A DNA stretch of 64,000 nt from Geosiphon pyriformis (taxonomy: Eukaryota; Glomeromycota; Glomeromycetes; Archaeosporales; Geosiphonaceae): the NCBI GenBank assembly GCA_016748015.1, contig JAAOMT010000504.1:53285-117284 (forward strand), given 5' to 3'. The first letter of the stretch is position 1; each line of letters begins with the position of its first letter. Positions 23,606 to 32,830 of the stretch are shown piece by piece. Made by a program: the position numbers and the translations under genes. The notes below the pieces were generated by a model. The model did no database searches. It had not been told where the DNA came from and saw nothing but the letters and a program-made list of their open reading frames with translations.

Positions 23606-24740
23606 TTAAGTATTCAAGTTTGGTTGTTGTTCTATTATAATTATTGGTTCTAAATTTCGGGGAATATCTTCAAAATTAATTAAAGGAGAATGTGTACCAA
23701 TTTGTGGAATTAATGATTCAGAATTGTTTCTGGAATGATAGTGTTTCAATTTATTTCCATGTGCAACTTTTGCTAATACTTTGTCATTAAGTCTTAACTT
23801 GTATGATCCATTGCCTAGAATTTCGTGAATATAAAATGGTCCATCCCATTTATGTTCAAATTTTTCACTCCATTGTTTTTCAGTCTTAGTTCTGTGTAAA
23901 AGAACTTTATTTCCAATTTTAAATTCGTTGGTAACTGGTGGCAGTTTGTTGTCATGTCTTTCTTTCTGTAGGGCTTGAAAGTATTCAATATGAGAGGCTG
24001 CTATGTGTCTTTTTCCTTCCAATGTAGACTCTTCTTTGAAGTGTTTTTTGAAAGTTTTTTTCATTGATTGGTTGTACTGAGTATGTTTTTACTGTGAAAT
24101 TAATTGGTAATATTGCTGTTCTTCCATAAGTAAGATCAAATGGTGTGTGTTTTATAGTATCTTGTTTTAGTGTTCTGTATGCTAATAACATTGATAGAAT
24201 AAAGATATTTCATTCTTGCTCAAAATTTGTTGAGACTTTGGCTAATGATTCACACAATGTTCTGTTGAAATGTTCTACAAGTTCATTTGTTTGAGAGTTA
24301 TAAGATGATAATAGAGGTCTTTTAACATTGAATTGTTCACAAATTTTTTGTATCAAGTTGTTCACAAAATGTGTTCCTTAATCAGATAGAAGTTCAATTA
24401 AACATCTATGTTTACAAATAATGTCTTTATAGATGAAATTTGCTACTGATTTTGCATCCACTCTTTGAATGGCTTTAGCTTTAGGCCATTTGGTAAAATA
24501 ATCTACTGCAACTGCAATATAACAATTTTCTTGGGTTGTAATAAGTAATGGTTCGACTAAATCAATTCCAACTCTGTCAAAAAGTTGTCCAACTTTGATT
24601 GAATTTAAAGGTTCTGTGGGGCGAGTTTCTTCTCTTTTTTGACAATTATCACAAGATTCTACATATTGTCAAATGTTTTTCTGTATGTGGAGCCAAAAAT
24701 AATGTTCAAAAGTTCTTTGAATTGTTTCATTTCTTCCCAA
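23606..24740 (-). pseudogene. Element A integrase
   Basis: Inserts the cDNA into the genome. Reading right to left: an N-terminal zinc-finger region ending in CDNCQKREETRP (about 24640), the catalytic core with first Asp in DRVGIDLVEPLL, second Asp in LLSD(stop)GTHFVNN and the Glu in NELVEHFNRTL, then a long C-terminal part (23606-24064, 152 codons) with FKIGNKVLLHRTKTEKQW and the GPY/F-like HKWDGPFYIHEILGNGSYKL. D, D and E are all present, but the residue after the second Asp is a TAA where Ty3 integrases usually have Gln, a CAA-to-TAA change. Further breaks lie near 24190 and 24660. Confidence 0.85.
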
Positions 24741-25039
24741 GTGTGCTGAAAATAAATCTGTGTACATGTTGTATATAATTGTTTTTTTTTATTTTTCTGT
24801 ACTAATCTGAGTAATTGGTTTGGGTTTCTGCAATTTTTGTAATAAATTTTGTTGTGGTATATGAAATATTGTTTGAATTGGTGTTGTAATCAATGTTTTT
24901 TACTTGGAAACCAATTTTCTGGCATGGTAAGAGTCTCCAAATAGTTTTTAAAGTTGTTGTAATTTCTGAGATTTATTGTTGTTTTGTTATTTTGTTGGTA
25001 ATAGTAAGTTATAGTGGATTTATTGATGGTGTTAATCTT

Positions 25040-25514
25040 GTCTTATTCTTGAGAGACTATCAACATTAGTGTGTAATTTTCCTGGTTTGTGATGTACAAT
25101 ATATTTGTAGTCTGCTAAAAAATTATTCTATTAAGACTATTTGGCACTTTGTTCTGTTTTCTTTTTATTAAGCCATTTGAGGCCAATATTGTCAGTTATA
25201 ATATCAAATTCTTTTCCATTTCTCAGATACTGCTGAAAATGTTTAAGAGTCCAAATAACTGCGACAATTTCTAATTCAATTGAACCATACTTAAGTTCTG
25301 TTGGTTTAAGTGTTTTACTAGCATAGGCTATAACTTGTTTCTGGCCATTTTCATCCAATTGTGATAGAATGGCACCAAATGCTATGTGTGAAACATTAAT
25401 GGCTAGTTGAAACTGTTTGTTGAAGTCTGGGTAAACAAGAACTGGGGCTGTTGTTAATTTTGTCTTAAGGATTTCAAAAGCTTTTTGTTGTTTCTCAGTC
25501 CATTGGTAGGGCAC
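25040..25514 (-). pseudogene. Element A RNase H domain
   Basis: 125 open codons start with the typical RT-RNase H joint PYQWTEKQQKAFEILKTKL, followed by PVLVYPDFNKQFQLAINVSH, AFGAILSQLDENGQKQVIAY, ASKTLKPTELKYGSIELEIV and FDIITDNIGLKWL. The first catalytic Asp (TDAS in active elements) is Asn-Val here (INVS). After the TAG at about 25137, DYKYIVHHKPGKLHTNVDSL continues in the usual way. Removes the RNA strand during reverse transcription; dead here. Confidence 0.85.
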
Positions 25515-25559
25515 ATTTTTGTTGGTAAGATAATTAAATGGTTTGGCAATTTCTGAGAA

Positions 25560-26480
25560 TTCTTTTATGAATTTTTAATAGTAGGAGACCAATCCTACAA
25601 ATCCTTATAATTTTGTGGTATTTTTGGGTGTTTGAAAGTTTTTAATAGCATTGATTGTTCCAGAATTTTGTTTGACTCCATTTTTGCTAACATTGTGTCC
25701 AAGAAAAATTAAGCTTGTTTTTCCAAAGTGACGTTTCTTAATATTCAACTTTAATTCTGCTTTCCATAATCATTGAAAAACTTCTCATAGGTAAATGAGA
25801 TAAGCTTTAAAGCTTGGTGAGTACACATTAGTATCATTAAGGTAGACAACTACTAATTGCCACAAAAGTCCTTTATATACAACATCCATAAGTTATTGAA
25901 ATGTTGCTGATGCATTGCAGAGTCCAAAAGGCATAACATTGAACTCATAATTTCCTTCTTTGATGGTAAATGCTGTTTTGGGTCGATCTTTTGGGTTTAT
26001 TTTGACTTGTCAGTATCCACTTTCCAAGTCTAAAGTTAAAAAAAACTTGGCTTTTTCTAGAGTATTTAGCATGTCATCAATTTTTGGAAGAGAATAGACA
26101 TCTTTAACTGTCACACTGTTAAGCTGACAATAATCTACACAAAATTTGATTTTTCCGTTTTTCTTTTTAATAAAAATTACTGGTGAGACTCAAGGATTTT
26201 TTGATGGTTGAATTAATCTGTTATTGAGCATTCTTTGGACTTTTTTTCTGATAAATTGGTGGCTAGCAAGTGAAACTTAATAGGCTTGTTGTCATTTTGG
26301 TGAAGCATCTTCTGTATAGATTTGGTATTGAACAATATCAGTTTTTCTAAGGTTATTATTGTCTTTTGCAAATATATCTGCAAATTCAGCTATTAGCTGT
26401 TTTAATTGTCTTTGTTGTTAAGGTTTTAAGGAACCCATGTTGATTTGAGAGAGTTTTTCTTCCAAAATGTGGTGGTTTTC
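25560..26480 (-). pseudogene. Element A reverse transcriptase
   Basis: Frame pieces show the Ty3-type RT motifs in order: FIKKKNGKIKFCVDYCQLN, FLTLDLESGY(stop)[26 protein letters not shown] and VVYLNDTNVYS. The catalytic YxDD is YLND, so one catalytic Asp is lost by G-to-A. At least eight in-frame stops sit where related elements have Gln or Trp. No ATG-started frame of 60 codons survives here. Confidence 0.85.
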
Positions 26481-26504
26481 AGTAGTAGGGATGATATTTG
26501 GATT

Positions 26505-26903
26505 TTAAAGTAGTGTATATCTTACAATTTCGATGAAATTAGAAACAATTTGAAGGTTTTCATCTTGAAATATGTTACTGTGTATGATTCCAATCTCTAA
26601 TTTGTTCAATAAGACAATAGGATAATTATTGGGGTTGTAGAATGTAATTCGAAATTTTTTCATTCCTTTGAGAATATAAACATTTGGAATTGAGATTTTA
26701 TGCTTTGAACAGATTTGTTCATTGGATTCAAAGATTTGTTGGGTAATGGTGGGTTTTGAGCAAGTGTAAATTTCGTAATGTTCTTCAAAAAGAAAAATGG
26801 TAATTGGTTGGAGAAGTTGAAGAATCTGGTAAGATTCATTCTGTGCATTGAAAGCTATGTTTACTGGAACTGTAAATTGTTCAGTTGAACTAAAATCTTG
26901 CAT
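26505..26903 (-). pseudogene. Element A beta-rich linker between dUTPase and RT
   Basis: 132 codons. The C-terminal half (NVYILKGMKKFRITFYNPNN then YPIVLLNKLEIGIIHSN) has the form N-x-x-(N)-x-P-(I/V)-x-L-x-x-x-x-x-I-G that precedes RT in many Ty3/gypsy Pols. Its first residues (EMQDFSSTE, straight after the TGA at 26907) look like the decayed glycine-rich last motif of the dUTPase, so both belong to one ancestral polyprotein. Element D has the equivalent at 51677-52114. Confidence 0.6.
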
Positions 26904-27413
26904 TTCTCATTCACTTTTTTCCAATTGTTCTCTGTTGTTAACTGATTGCAAACTCGAAATGTTAATTAAAAGTAGATAGATTGCTTGGGCAATTTTTTTA
27001 GCATGTTCTATCTTGAATAGTTTCTCAGTTTCATTTTGTAGCATAATAGTGATGTCTTCTGTGTATTCTATATCTATAACTCCTTTTCTAATGTTGATTC
27101 CTTTGCTTGCCAATGATAATCTGGATGCAATTTGAACCATTGCTCCAGGTGGAATTTTAAGAGCAATTTTGAGATTGATTTTTGTTAAGAACTTTGGTGG
27201 GAAAACCAAAGTATTTTTTCCTGGATATCTTAGATTATATCTAGCATCAATCTTGTGTGCTTTTTCTGGTCTGATTTCTTGGCCATGGTTATCGAAATAT
27301 TTAAGTTGTAAGGGTGGTTGATTTTCAAAAAGATAGATGAAAGTAGTTGGTAGTTTTTTTACCAGTTCAGATACTTCAAATTCGATTTCATTTTTATCAT
27401 TTTTATCTGGCAA
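26880..27413 (-). pseudogene. Element A dUTPase-like domain in Pol
   Basis: 168 codons; trimeric-type dUTPases hydrolyse dUTP and keep uracil out of DNA. Five motifs can be matched in order. Motif 1 is ARYNLRYPG (residues 57-65; canonical A-x-x-D-L, Asp now Asn). Motif 2 is ASRLSLASKGI (96-106; canonical RSGLA). Motif 3 is GVIDIEYTED (111-120; canonical GVIDxDYRGE, catalytic-type Asp kept). Motif 4 is AKKIAQAIYL (138-147; canonical GDRIAQLI). Motif 5 is displaced past a TGA as EMQDFSSTE (canonical RGxxGFGSTG, with Arg CGA to TGA and Gly to Glu/Asp/Ser by G-to-A). The spacing is that of the family, and IPPG at 87-90 sits as expected between motifs 1 and 2. Position: between the Cys-rich domain and RT. 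The fold call is strong; activity is certainly lost. Confidence 0.82.
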
Positions 27414-27499
27414 AGGAATGTTAAGAGCATAGCATTCTAAAAACTATTGGTTATCACAAGACATAACATATTCTTCACATAATTGAATGTTTATTTGCT

Positions 27500-28060
27500 T
27501 TAATTGTTGAATTTAAGCTTCTTTAGTAAGGTATGTATGACTTGCAATTTGGTGGTAGGTTTCTACTTTATCTTCATAATCAAATCCAGCTAATTCTATG
27601 GTATACTCAATGTATTCAGCTTCTTTTATTTGGTGAACATTTTTTTGAGTGGCTTTATTAATTAATGCCATTGCTAAGTCAAAAATCATTTTAACATTAT
27701 GAGAATAGTGGTACAGTTTGTTGAGAGCACTGTTGTATGCTGCATTGAATAGGGTTCTTTTTTTCTTTTTTTCCGAAATTGATAGAGCATATTGACAGGT
27801 TTGATCACATACTTCTCCTCTTATTGCAACATCAATCCAGTTGCATTTTTCTGATAGCATATTTTTATATGTAAGACAAGGTGTGTTGTCCTATTTTTCA
27901 CTTTTTTTTGGAGATCCAAATCGTTTTCTATAACATGTTTTGCAGAAGTAGCAGGTGTGAGTTTCATATTCTTCTTTTGGGCAGATACAGACTCCCATAA
28001 ATGAAAGTTTCTTTTTGCAATCTTTGCATTTTAGTGGAATGTATAATGGTTTTTTTTGTG
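27500..28060 (-). pseudogene. Element A cysteine-rich domain between protease and dUTPase
   Basis: Minus-strand frame: PLYIPLKCKDCKKKLSFMGV, CICPKEEYETHTCYFCKTCY, RKRFGSPKKSEK, TAG (where D and E keep Trp), DNTPCLTYKNMLSEKCNWID, VAIRGEVCDQTCQYALSISE, then a helical part (27513-27700). The CxxC, CxC, CxxCxxC and CxxxC clusters suggest two or more zinc sites. Elements D (50421-50700) and E (62985-63247) carry the same arrangement, with shared (F)GxPKxxxKWDN, ISDWV and CSH blocks. I do not recognise it as a named domain. It may bind nucleic acid or fold with the dUTPase. Confidence 0.7.
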
Positions 28061-28269
28061 GTTCTGGTATGAAATACCGAACCTTCTTCTATTCTTTTGT
28101 TTCTTCAAAAATTTTTTGTTCTGTTTCCTTAGCCCAATTGGATGTTGATCCAAAAGCCATGTAAGTTTCAGTGAATGGCATTTCTTTCTCCTCTTCAAAT
28201 TCAAATACTAGGGCTTTTTTTAATTATTTGTTGAAAGTATTATAAGTAACAGATACTATGATATATTGT

Positions 28270-28690
28270 CCTTAATATAAGATTTTTAGTTCCTGAGTTT
28301 CCCAATCTAAATTTGCATTGGTTTTAAGAAGCCAATTATTTCCAACAAGAGCTTAGTATTAAGATGCATTCATGACTAGGACTTTGACTGGAATAGTAAT
28401 TCCATCAATGATGAATGGAAAGTTGTCAATTTTTCTTACTAGTGTTTTTTTCATACCATTTGCTATAACAATTACTGTTTGGGCTGGTCTGTCAACATTT
28501 TGATTAAGTTGTTGTATTAATTAATAGGTAATGATACTTCCAGCGGATCTACTGTCTAGAATTAATTAAATAGGCTTTCCTTCTACTGTAGCTTCAGTAT
28601 ATATGGCAGTAATAGCTTTTTGTTTATTAACTGCTGCATTGCTAAGCAAGAATGGTGATTTATTTGCTTCAAATTCGAATGAGAATGTAT
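28270..28690 (-). pseudogene. Element A aspartic protease (retropepsin)
   Basis: Processes the polyprotein in active elements. Frame: NKQKAITAIYTEATVEGKPI, a stop, LILDSRSAGSIIT, a stop, QLIQQLNQNVDRPAQTVIVM, NFPFIIDGITIPVKVLVMNA, ALVGNNWLLKTNANLDWETQ. DSR stands for the active-site DSG/DTG (Gly lost), and the hydrophobic flap-to-C-terminal pattern VLVMxAxxYxALVGxxWL matches elements D and E, where Gln residues replace the stops found here. Confidence 0.75.
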
Positions 28691-28859
28691 CTGACAAGTT
28701 GGCATTTTGGGCAATTTGGGCTGGTGGGATAGTATTGTTAGAAGGGTTTGTTCTTGGTACTGCAACTTCACCTTCAGAAAATGCAGTTTGTTAAAAATCT
28801 GATTTTTCTTACATTGTTAAATAACTGGGTTGAGTGTGAAACTAAGTGGGTCTTTGTTG

Positions 28860-30000
28860 AGCAGAATTTTGGGGAACTAATTGATTATTGGAGTTAAATC
28901 TGTTGTGGTTTGTTAAAAAACGGTTTTGTGGTGTAAATTGGTTTTGTTAGACCAATTTTCTGGCTGGTATTTGTTATTGTTGAGTGGATGATGTTTGATA
29001 TTGCTGAATTGGTAAAATTTGTTGATATTGTTACTACATTAATTATGAAGCTGGTTGATAGTAATTGTTTTGATTTTGTGGTCTTGGTGGATAATAAATT
29101 GATAGTGGGAATTGGTAATAAGATTGTTGTGGTAAAGAGTAATATTGTTTACTCCTGTTTTGTTGGTCTTTTTGCAATTTTCTGTAATCTCGTTTTCAGT
29201 GTTCTGAGATTCTACAATAATGACAATTTTGAAGTTGGTTGTTAGATGGTGATCCAAAATTGTTTTGATTGCATTATTGTGGTGGTTAATATCTTGGTAG
29301 TTGTTGCTGCTGTTGTTGTTGGTTTGTAAAGTAGTTTTCAACTTTTTTTGTGAGTTGATCTATCTTCTTTTTAGCTGTTGAGCTGGTTTCTTCAATAGCT
29401 AGATTGACAAGTTTAGTGTGGTTTGTTTCTTCTATTGTCATTTCATAGTTTTTTGCATGTCTAATGGCTGTTGCTAAGTCTTCTGGGGCATGTGAGCAAA
29501 CTTTCTTGATTAATTTGTCTTTTAATTCTGCTATAAGCTGACCCAAAATCTGGGCATTGGAATAATATTCATTGGTTTCCAATTGTCAAATTCATTAAAG
29601 AAGTTTGTTAAATTTCTTAAAATAGATTATAATAGTTTTAGATGTTTCTTGTTTGATATTGCAAAAGTAATTGCGGAGAGTAATAGAAGTGTTGTTATTG
29701 GTAAATTGTTGTAAGAAAGCATCTTTGAATGCTTGCCAGTTTCCAAATGGTTCTTTTAAGTTTTTAAACCATTCTTCTGCAGTTCTTTGGAGAAAGTATG
29801 AAATTGCTTTGAGCATTCTTGCTGCATTCCAACCATTTGCATCTCCTGCTTTCTGAACTTTGTCAAGCCATTCTTGTGAACTGATATTATTGTTTTTACC
29901 AGTGAATTCTGGAATTTTTGCAATATAAGCAGTTGTTATTTTTTTTTCATTTTCTGTGATTCTTTTTTGTTCTGATTCAGTTTTTTTACTTTCCAAGTTT
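28860..30000. repeat. 1,141-bp perfect duplicate, left copy
   Basis: Identical to 30021-31161 over its whole length as far as I can compare; the offset is exactly 1,161. It carries the Gag region of element A and ends at a run of 20 N. The exactness and the position at a gap indicate two contig ends that were not merged. Confidence 0.9.
28960..29996 (-). pseudogene. Element A Gag, left copy
   Basis: 29595-29996 encodes the capsid-type part (IAKIPEFTGKNNNISSQEWL, ISYFLQRTAEEWFKNLKEPF, WQAFKDAFLQQFTNNN), the Retrotrans_gag pattern. 29286-29582 continues in a second segment (YSNAQILGQLIAELKDKLIK ... FTNQQQQQQQLPRY). Downstream, in a shifted frame near 29170-29240, NCHYCRISEH with a nearby DYR is a decayed CCHC zinc knuckle. 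A TAA/TGA splits each segment. This is the copy that continues into the protease at 28690. Confidence 0.8.
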
Positions 30001-30020
30001 NNNNNNNNNNNNNNNNNNNN
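30001..30020. other. Assembly gap (20 N)
   Basis: A run of exactly 20 N joining two identical sequence ends. The true gap size is probably negative, i.e. the contigs overlap by 1,141 bp. Confidence 0.98.
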
Positions 30021-31161
30021 AGCAGAATTTTGGGGAACTAATTGATTATTGGAGTTAAATCTGTTGTGGTTTGTTAAAAAACGGTTTTGTGGTGTAAATT
30101 GGTTTTGTTAGACCAATTTTCTGGCTGGTATTTGTTATTGTTGAGTGGATGATGTTTGATATTGCTGAATTGGTAAAATTTGTTGATATTGTTACTACAT
30201 TAATTATGAAGCTGGTTGATAGTAATTGTTTTGATTTTGTGGTCTTGGTGGATAATAAATTGATAGTGGGAATTGGTAATAAGATTGTTGTGGTAAAGAG
30301 TAATATTGTTTACTCCTGTTTTGTTGGTCTTTTTGCAATTTTCTGTAATCTCGTTTTCAGTGTTCTGAGATTCTACAATAATGACAATTTTGAAGTTGGT
30401 TGTTAGATGGTGATCCAAAATTGTTTTGATTGCATTATTGTGGTGGTTAATATCTTGGTAGTTGTTGCTGCTGTTGTTGTTGGTTTGTAAAGTAGTTTTC
30501 AACTTTTTTTGTGAGTTGATCTATCTTCTTTTTAGCTGTTGAGCTGGTTTCTTCAATAGCTAGATTGACAAGTTTAGTGTGGTTTGTTTCTTCTATTGTC
30601 ATTTCATAGTTTTTTGCATGTCTAATGGCTGTTGCTAAGTCTTCTGGGGCATGTGAGCAAACTTTCTTGATTAATTTGTCTTTTAATTCTGCTATAAGCT
30701 GACCCAAAATCTGGGCATTGGAATAATATTCATTGGTTTCCAATTGTCAAATTCATTAAAGAAGTTTGTTAAATTTCTTAAAATAGATTATAATAGTTTT
30801 AGATGTTTCTTGTTTGATATTGCAAAAGTAATTGCGGAGAGTAATAGAAGTGTTGTTATTGGTAAATTGTTGTAAGAAAGCATCTTTGAATGCTTGCCAG
30901 TTTCCAAATGGTTCTTTTAAGTTTTTAAACCATTCTTCTGCAGTTCTTTGGAGAAAGTATGAAATTGCTTTGAGCATTCTTGCTGCATTCCAACCATTTG
31001 CATCTCCTGCTTTCTGAACTTTGTCAAGCCATTCTTGTGAACTGATATTATTGTTTTTACCAGTGAATTCTGGAATTTTTGCAATATAAGCAGTTGTTAT
31101 TTTTTTTTCATTTTCTGTGATTCTTTTTTGTTCTGATTCAGTTTTTTTACTTTCCAAGTTT
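30021..31161. repeat. 1,141-bp perfect duplicate, right copy
   Basis: Copy of 28860-30000. It continues without a break into the Gag N-terminal region and the 5' LTR on its right, as the left copy continues into Pol on its left. Confidence 0.9.
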
Positions 31162-31800
31162 TTTGAATGATTATTTTCGTTTTCCTGTAAGTAATCAAGA
31201 AGATTGGTGATTGTTGATATGGGTTTCTGCTGTTGAATAAGATTTCTAGATAACTGATAATCTTCTGGTCTAGAGAAATGGTTAAGTAGTGAATTTGGTG
31301 TTTGTGGTCGAGTTAGTAAAATTAGAAATGGTGTAATAGAAAATGGTAATTTGACACTGGTTCCTTGTTCAAGTGTTTACAAGTGTTTGGTAGTTGTTTT
31401 TGGTGTTTTTGGAGTATTTGGGGTGGTGTTTGAGTGTTGTTTCAGTTTTTGTTTGTTTTTGTTGTTTGTTTTTGTTTTTGATTCAAAGTCAATAGAGTAT
31501 TTAGACTGTACTGGATATGTTTCTTTACAATACTTGATAATGTTAAAATTAAGTTTTTGAAAATAGGTGGCAAGTGTTTCACTGTTAAAGTTTTCAGTTT
31601 CCAACTGTAAATAGTGCATTAAATTATTGTAAAGATTGCTTCTAACTTCTAAAATGTTGTAATTTCCAAGAAGATAATTGTTAATGTGGTTTTCAATGTA
31701 TTGGTATACTGATTTTTTGACAACTTTAATTCCGTCTGGAATGTTGAATCTTTGCTTGCAGTGAGTGTAAATTGACTAATAATACTCTAGAGTTGTTGTG
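30120..31800 (-). pseudogene. Element A Gag, right copy with N-terminal region
   Basis: 30756-31157 and 30447-30743 repeat the capsid segments of the left copy. Upstream, only this copy has the N-terminal part: 31377-31619 (MHYLQLETENFNSETLATYF, QKLNFNIIKYCKETYPVQSK, then a Lys/Thr/Asn/Pro-rich tail) and, near 31640-31780, FNIPDGIKVVKKSVYQYIEN. This resembles in length and position the N-terminal Gag region of elements D (47535-47837) and E (60020-60330). Probably assembles into virus-like particles in active relatives. Confidence 0.7.
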
Positions 31801-31850
31801 TCTGGTGTGATTGCCACTTTGAAGTTGTTATTGCTGTGTTATTTTTGTGG

Positions 31851-31862
31851 AAGAGCACCAAA
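31851..31862 (-). promoter_or_regulatory. Element A primer binding site
   Basis: The minus strand reads TTTGGTGCTCTT directly inside the 5' LTR. The same 12 bases follow the 5' LTR of element E (59890-59901), and element D has TTTAGTGCTTTT at 47398-47409. TGG is the usual complement of the tRNA CCA end. The tRNA species was not determined. Confidence 0.7.
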
Positions 31863-32830
31863 TATTACTGGAGGTTTTTGGTTTCTTTTCTTAAATGTTG
31901 TTAATGTTGATTTGCTGTAAATTTACGTTTTCAGAAAGTAGTTAGATCTCTAGTAACTGAATTTATCTTTAAATTATTTCCTATAATTTGAACTGCTGGG
32001 CTTATAAATAAAATGGCCAATTCTATGCCAGTTATTTTGTATAGTTACATTGTAGTAAACATCAATTTTTTCCCAGGAATTGCTCATCTGGAAGCTTACT
32101 AAAAATGTGTAGTTACTTTGCTGTGAAAGTCAACTCTTCTACAGAAATCTTGTCTGTAGGCTACTTTAATAATTGTAATAAGAAAATAAAAGAAAAATAA
32201 AAGAAATATAAAAGAAATAGAATTGTCAAGGGAAACGTTTTCTATCCAGGCCTGAAGTTACTAACAGATTACTAAAATTGATAGCTAATCAATTTCAAAA
32301 CGTTAATTTGTGTTGAGGGAATTTCAAGTGTAATAATCAAAGGATTTGGTTTTCAAATATTCAATTTTTATTTGATTTTGTAAAAAGGTGATTTGTTTCA
32401 ATTAAGATATCTAAAGTAAGATACTATGGTAAGATACTATAAGAAGATACATTTTCTTGAAGAGAGAAGCTCTTCTTTTATACAACTTGTTGTAGTACTA
32501 GTATTTGAACTTGCACTTTTCTTTTTGCTACAATTTGGGTGAATTAAAGATACATTTCGGCAAACTACAAGTTATTTCACTGAACTATTGATTATTTCGG
32601 CCAATTTCCATTAATTTCGGCGAATTTTGACTATGTTAAATGGTTCAGAGTATTGTGTAATTTGATCATCTTAATTTCTAGAGTACAAATCGGATTATTG
32701 ATTAAGTAATGACATTTGATAATTTGATTAAATAATAAGTGATAATCGAAATAATAATGTATACTAATTAATAATAGGAATTATGAAGGTAATTTTATGC
32801 TAATTAATAAATAAAATTCTACTGGTAACA
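31863..32830 (-). repeat. Element A 5' LTR
   Basis: Partner of 21801-22768, also 968 bp. Nearly all differences I checked are transitions, and they are concentrated in the first 310 bp as written. Confidence 0.93.

Larger units (their letters stand above)
21801..32830 (-). mobile_element. Element A: Ty3/gypsy-type LTR retrotransposon, defective
   Basis: Two 968-bp LTRs in direct orientation (21801-22768 and 31863-32830) flank an internal region coding on the minus strand. Order from right to left: LTR, primer binding site, Gag, protease, Cys-rich domain, dUTPase, linker, RT, RNase H, integrase, C-terminal extension, polypurine tract, LTR. RT-RNaseH-INT order and the integrase GPY/F-type domain indicate Ty3/gypsy. 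The bases outside the LTRs are CTGG (21797-21800) and TTGG (32831-32834), a 4-bp target duplication with one C/T difference. LTR ends are TGTTACC...GGTAACA. A 20-N gap at 30001-30020 is flanked by a perfect 1,141-bp duplication; removing one copy and the gap gives about 9.87 kb, close to the 9.95 kb of element D. Many stops show it is dead. Confidence 0.92.

Noticed and set aside
28603-31017. Plus-strand frames at 28603-28794, 28988-29245, 29671-29856 and their duplicates
   Set aside because: They are antisense to Gag and protease of element A, whose minus-strand reading has recognisable motifs.
28860-31161. Recent tandem duplication inside Gag as a biological event
   Set aside because: Perfect identity, position at a 20-N run and the element length after collapse make an unmerged contig overlap more likely.
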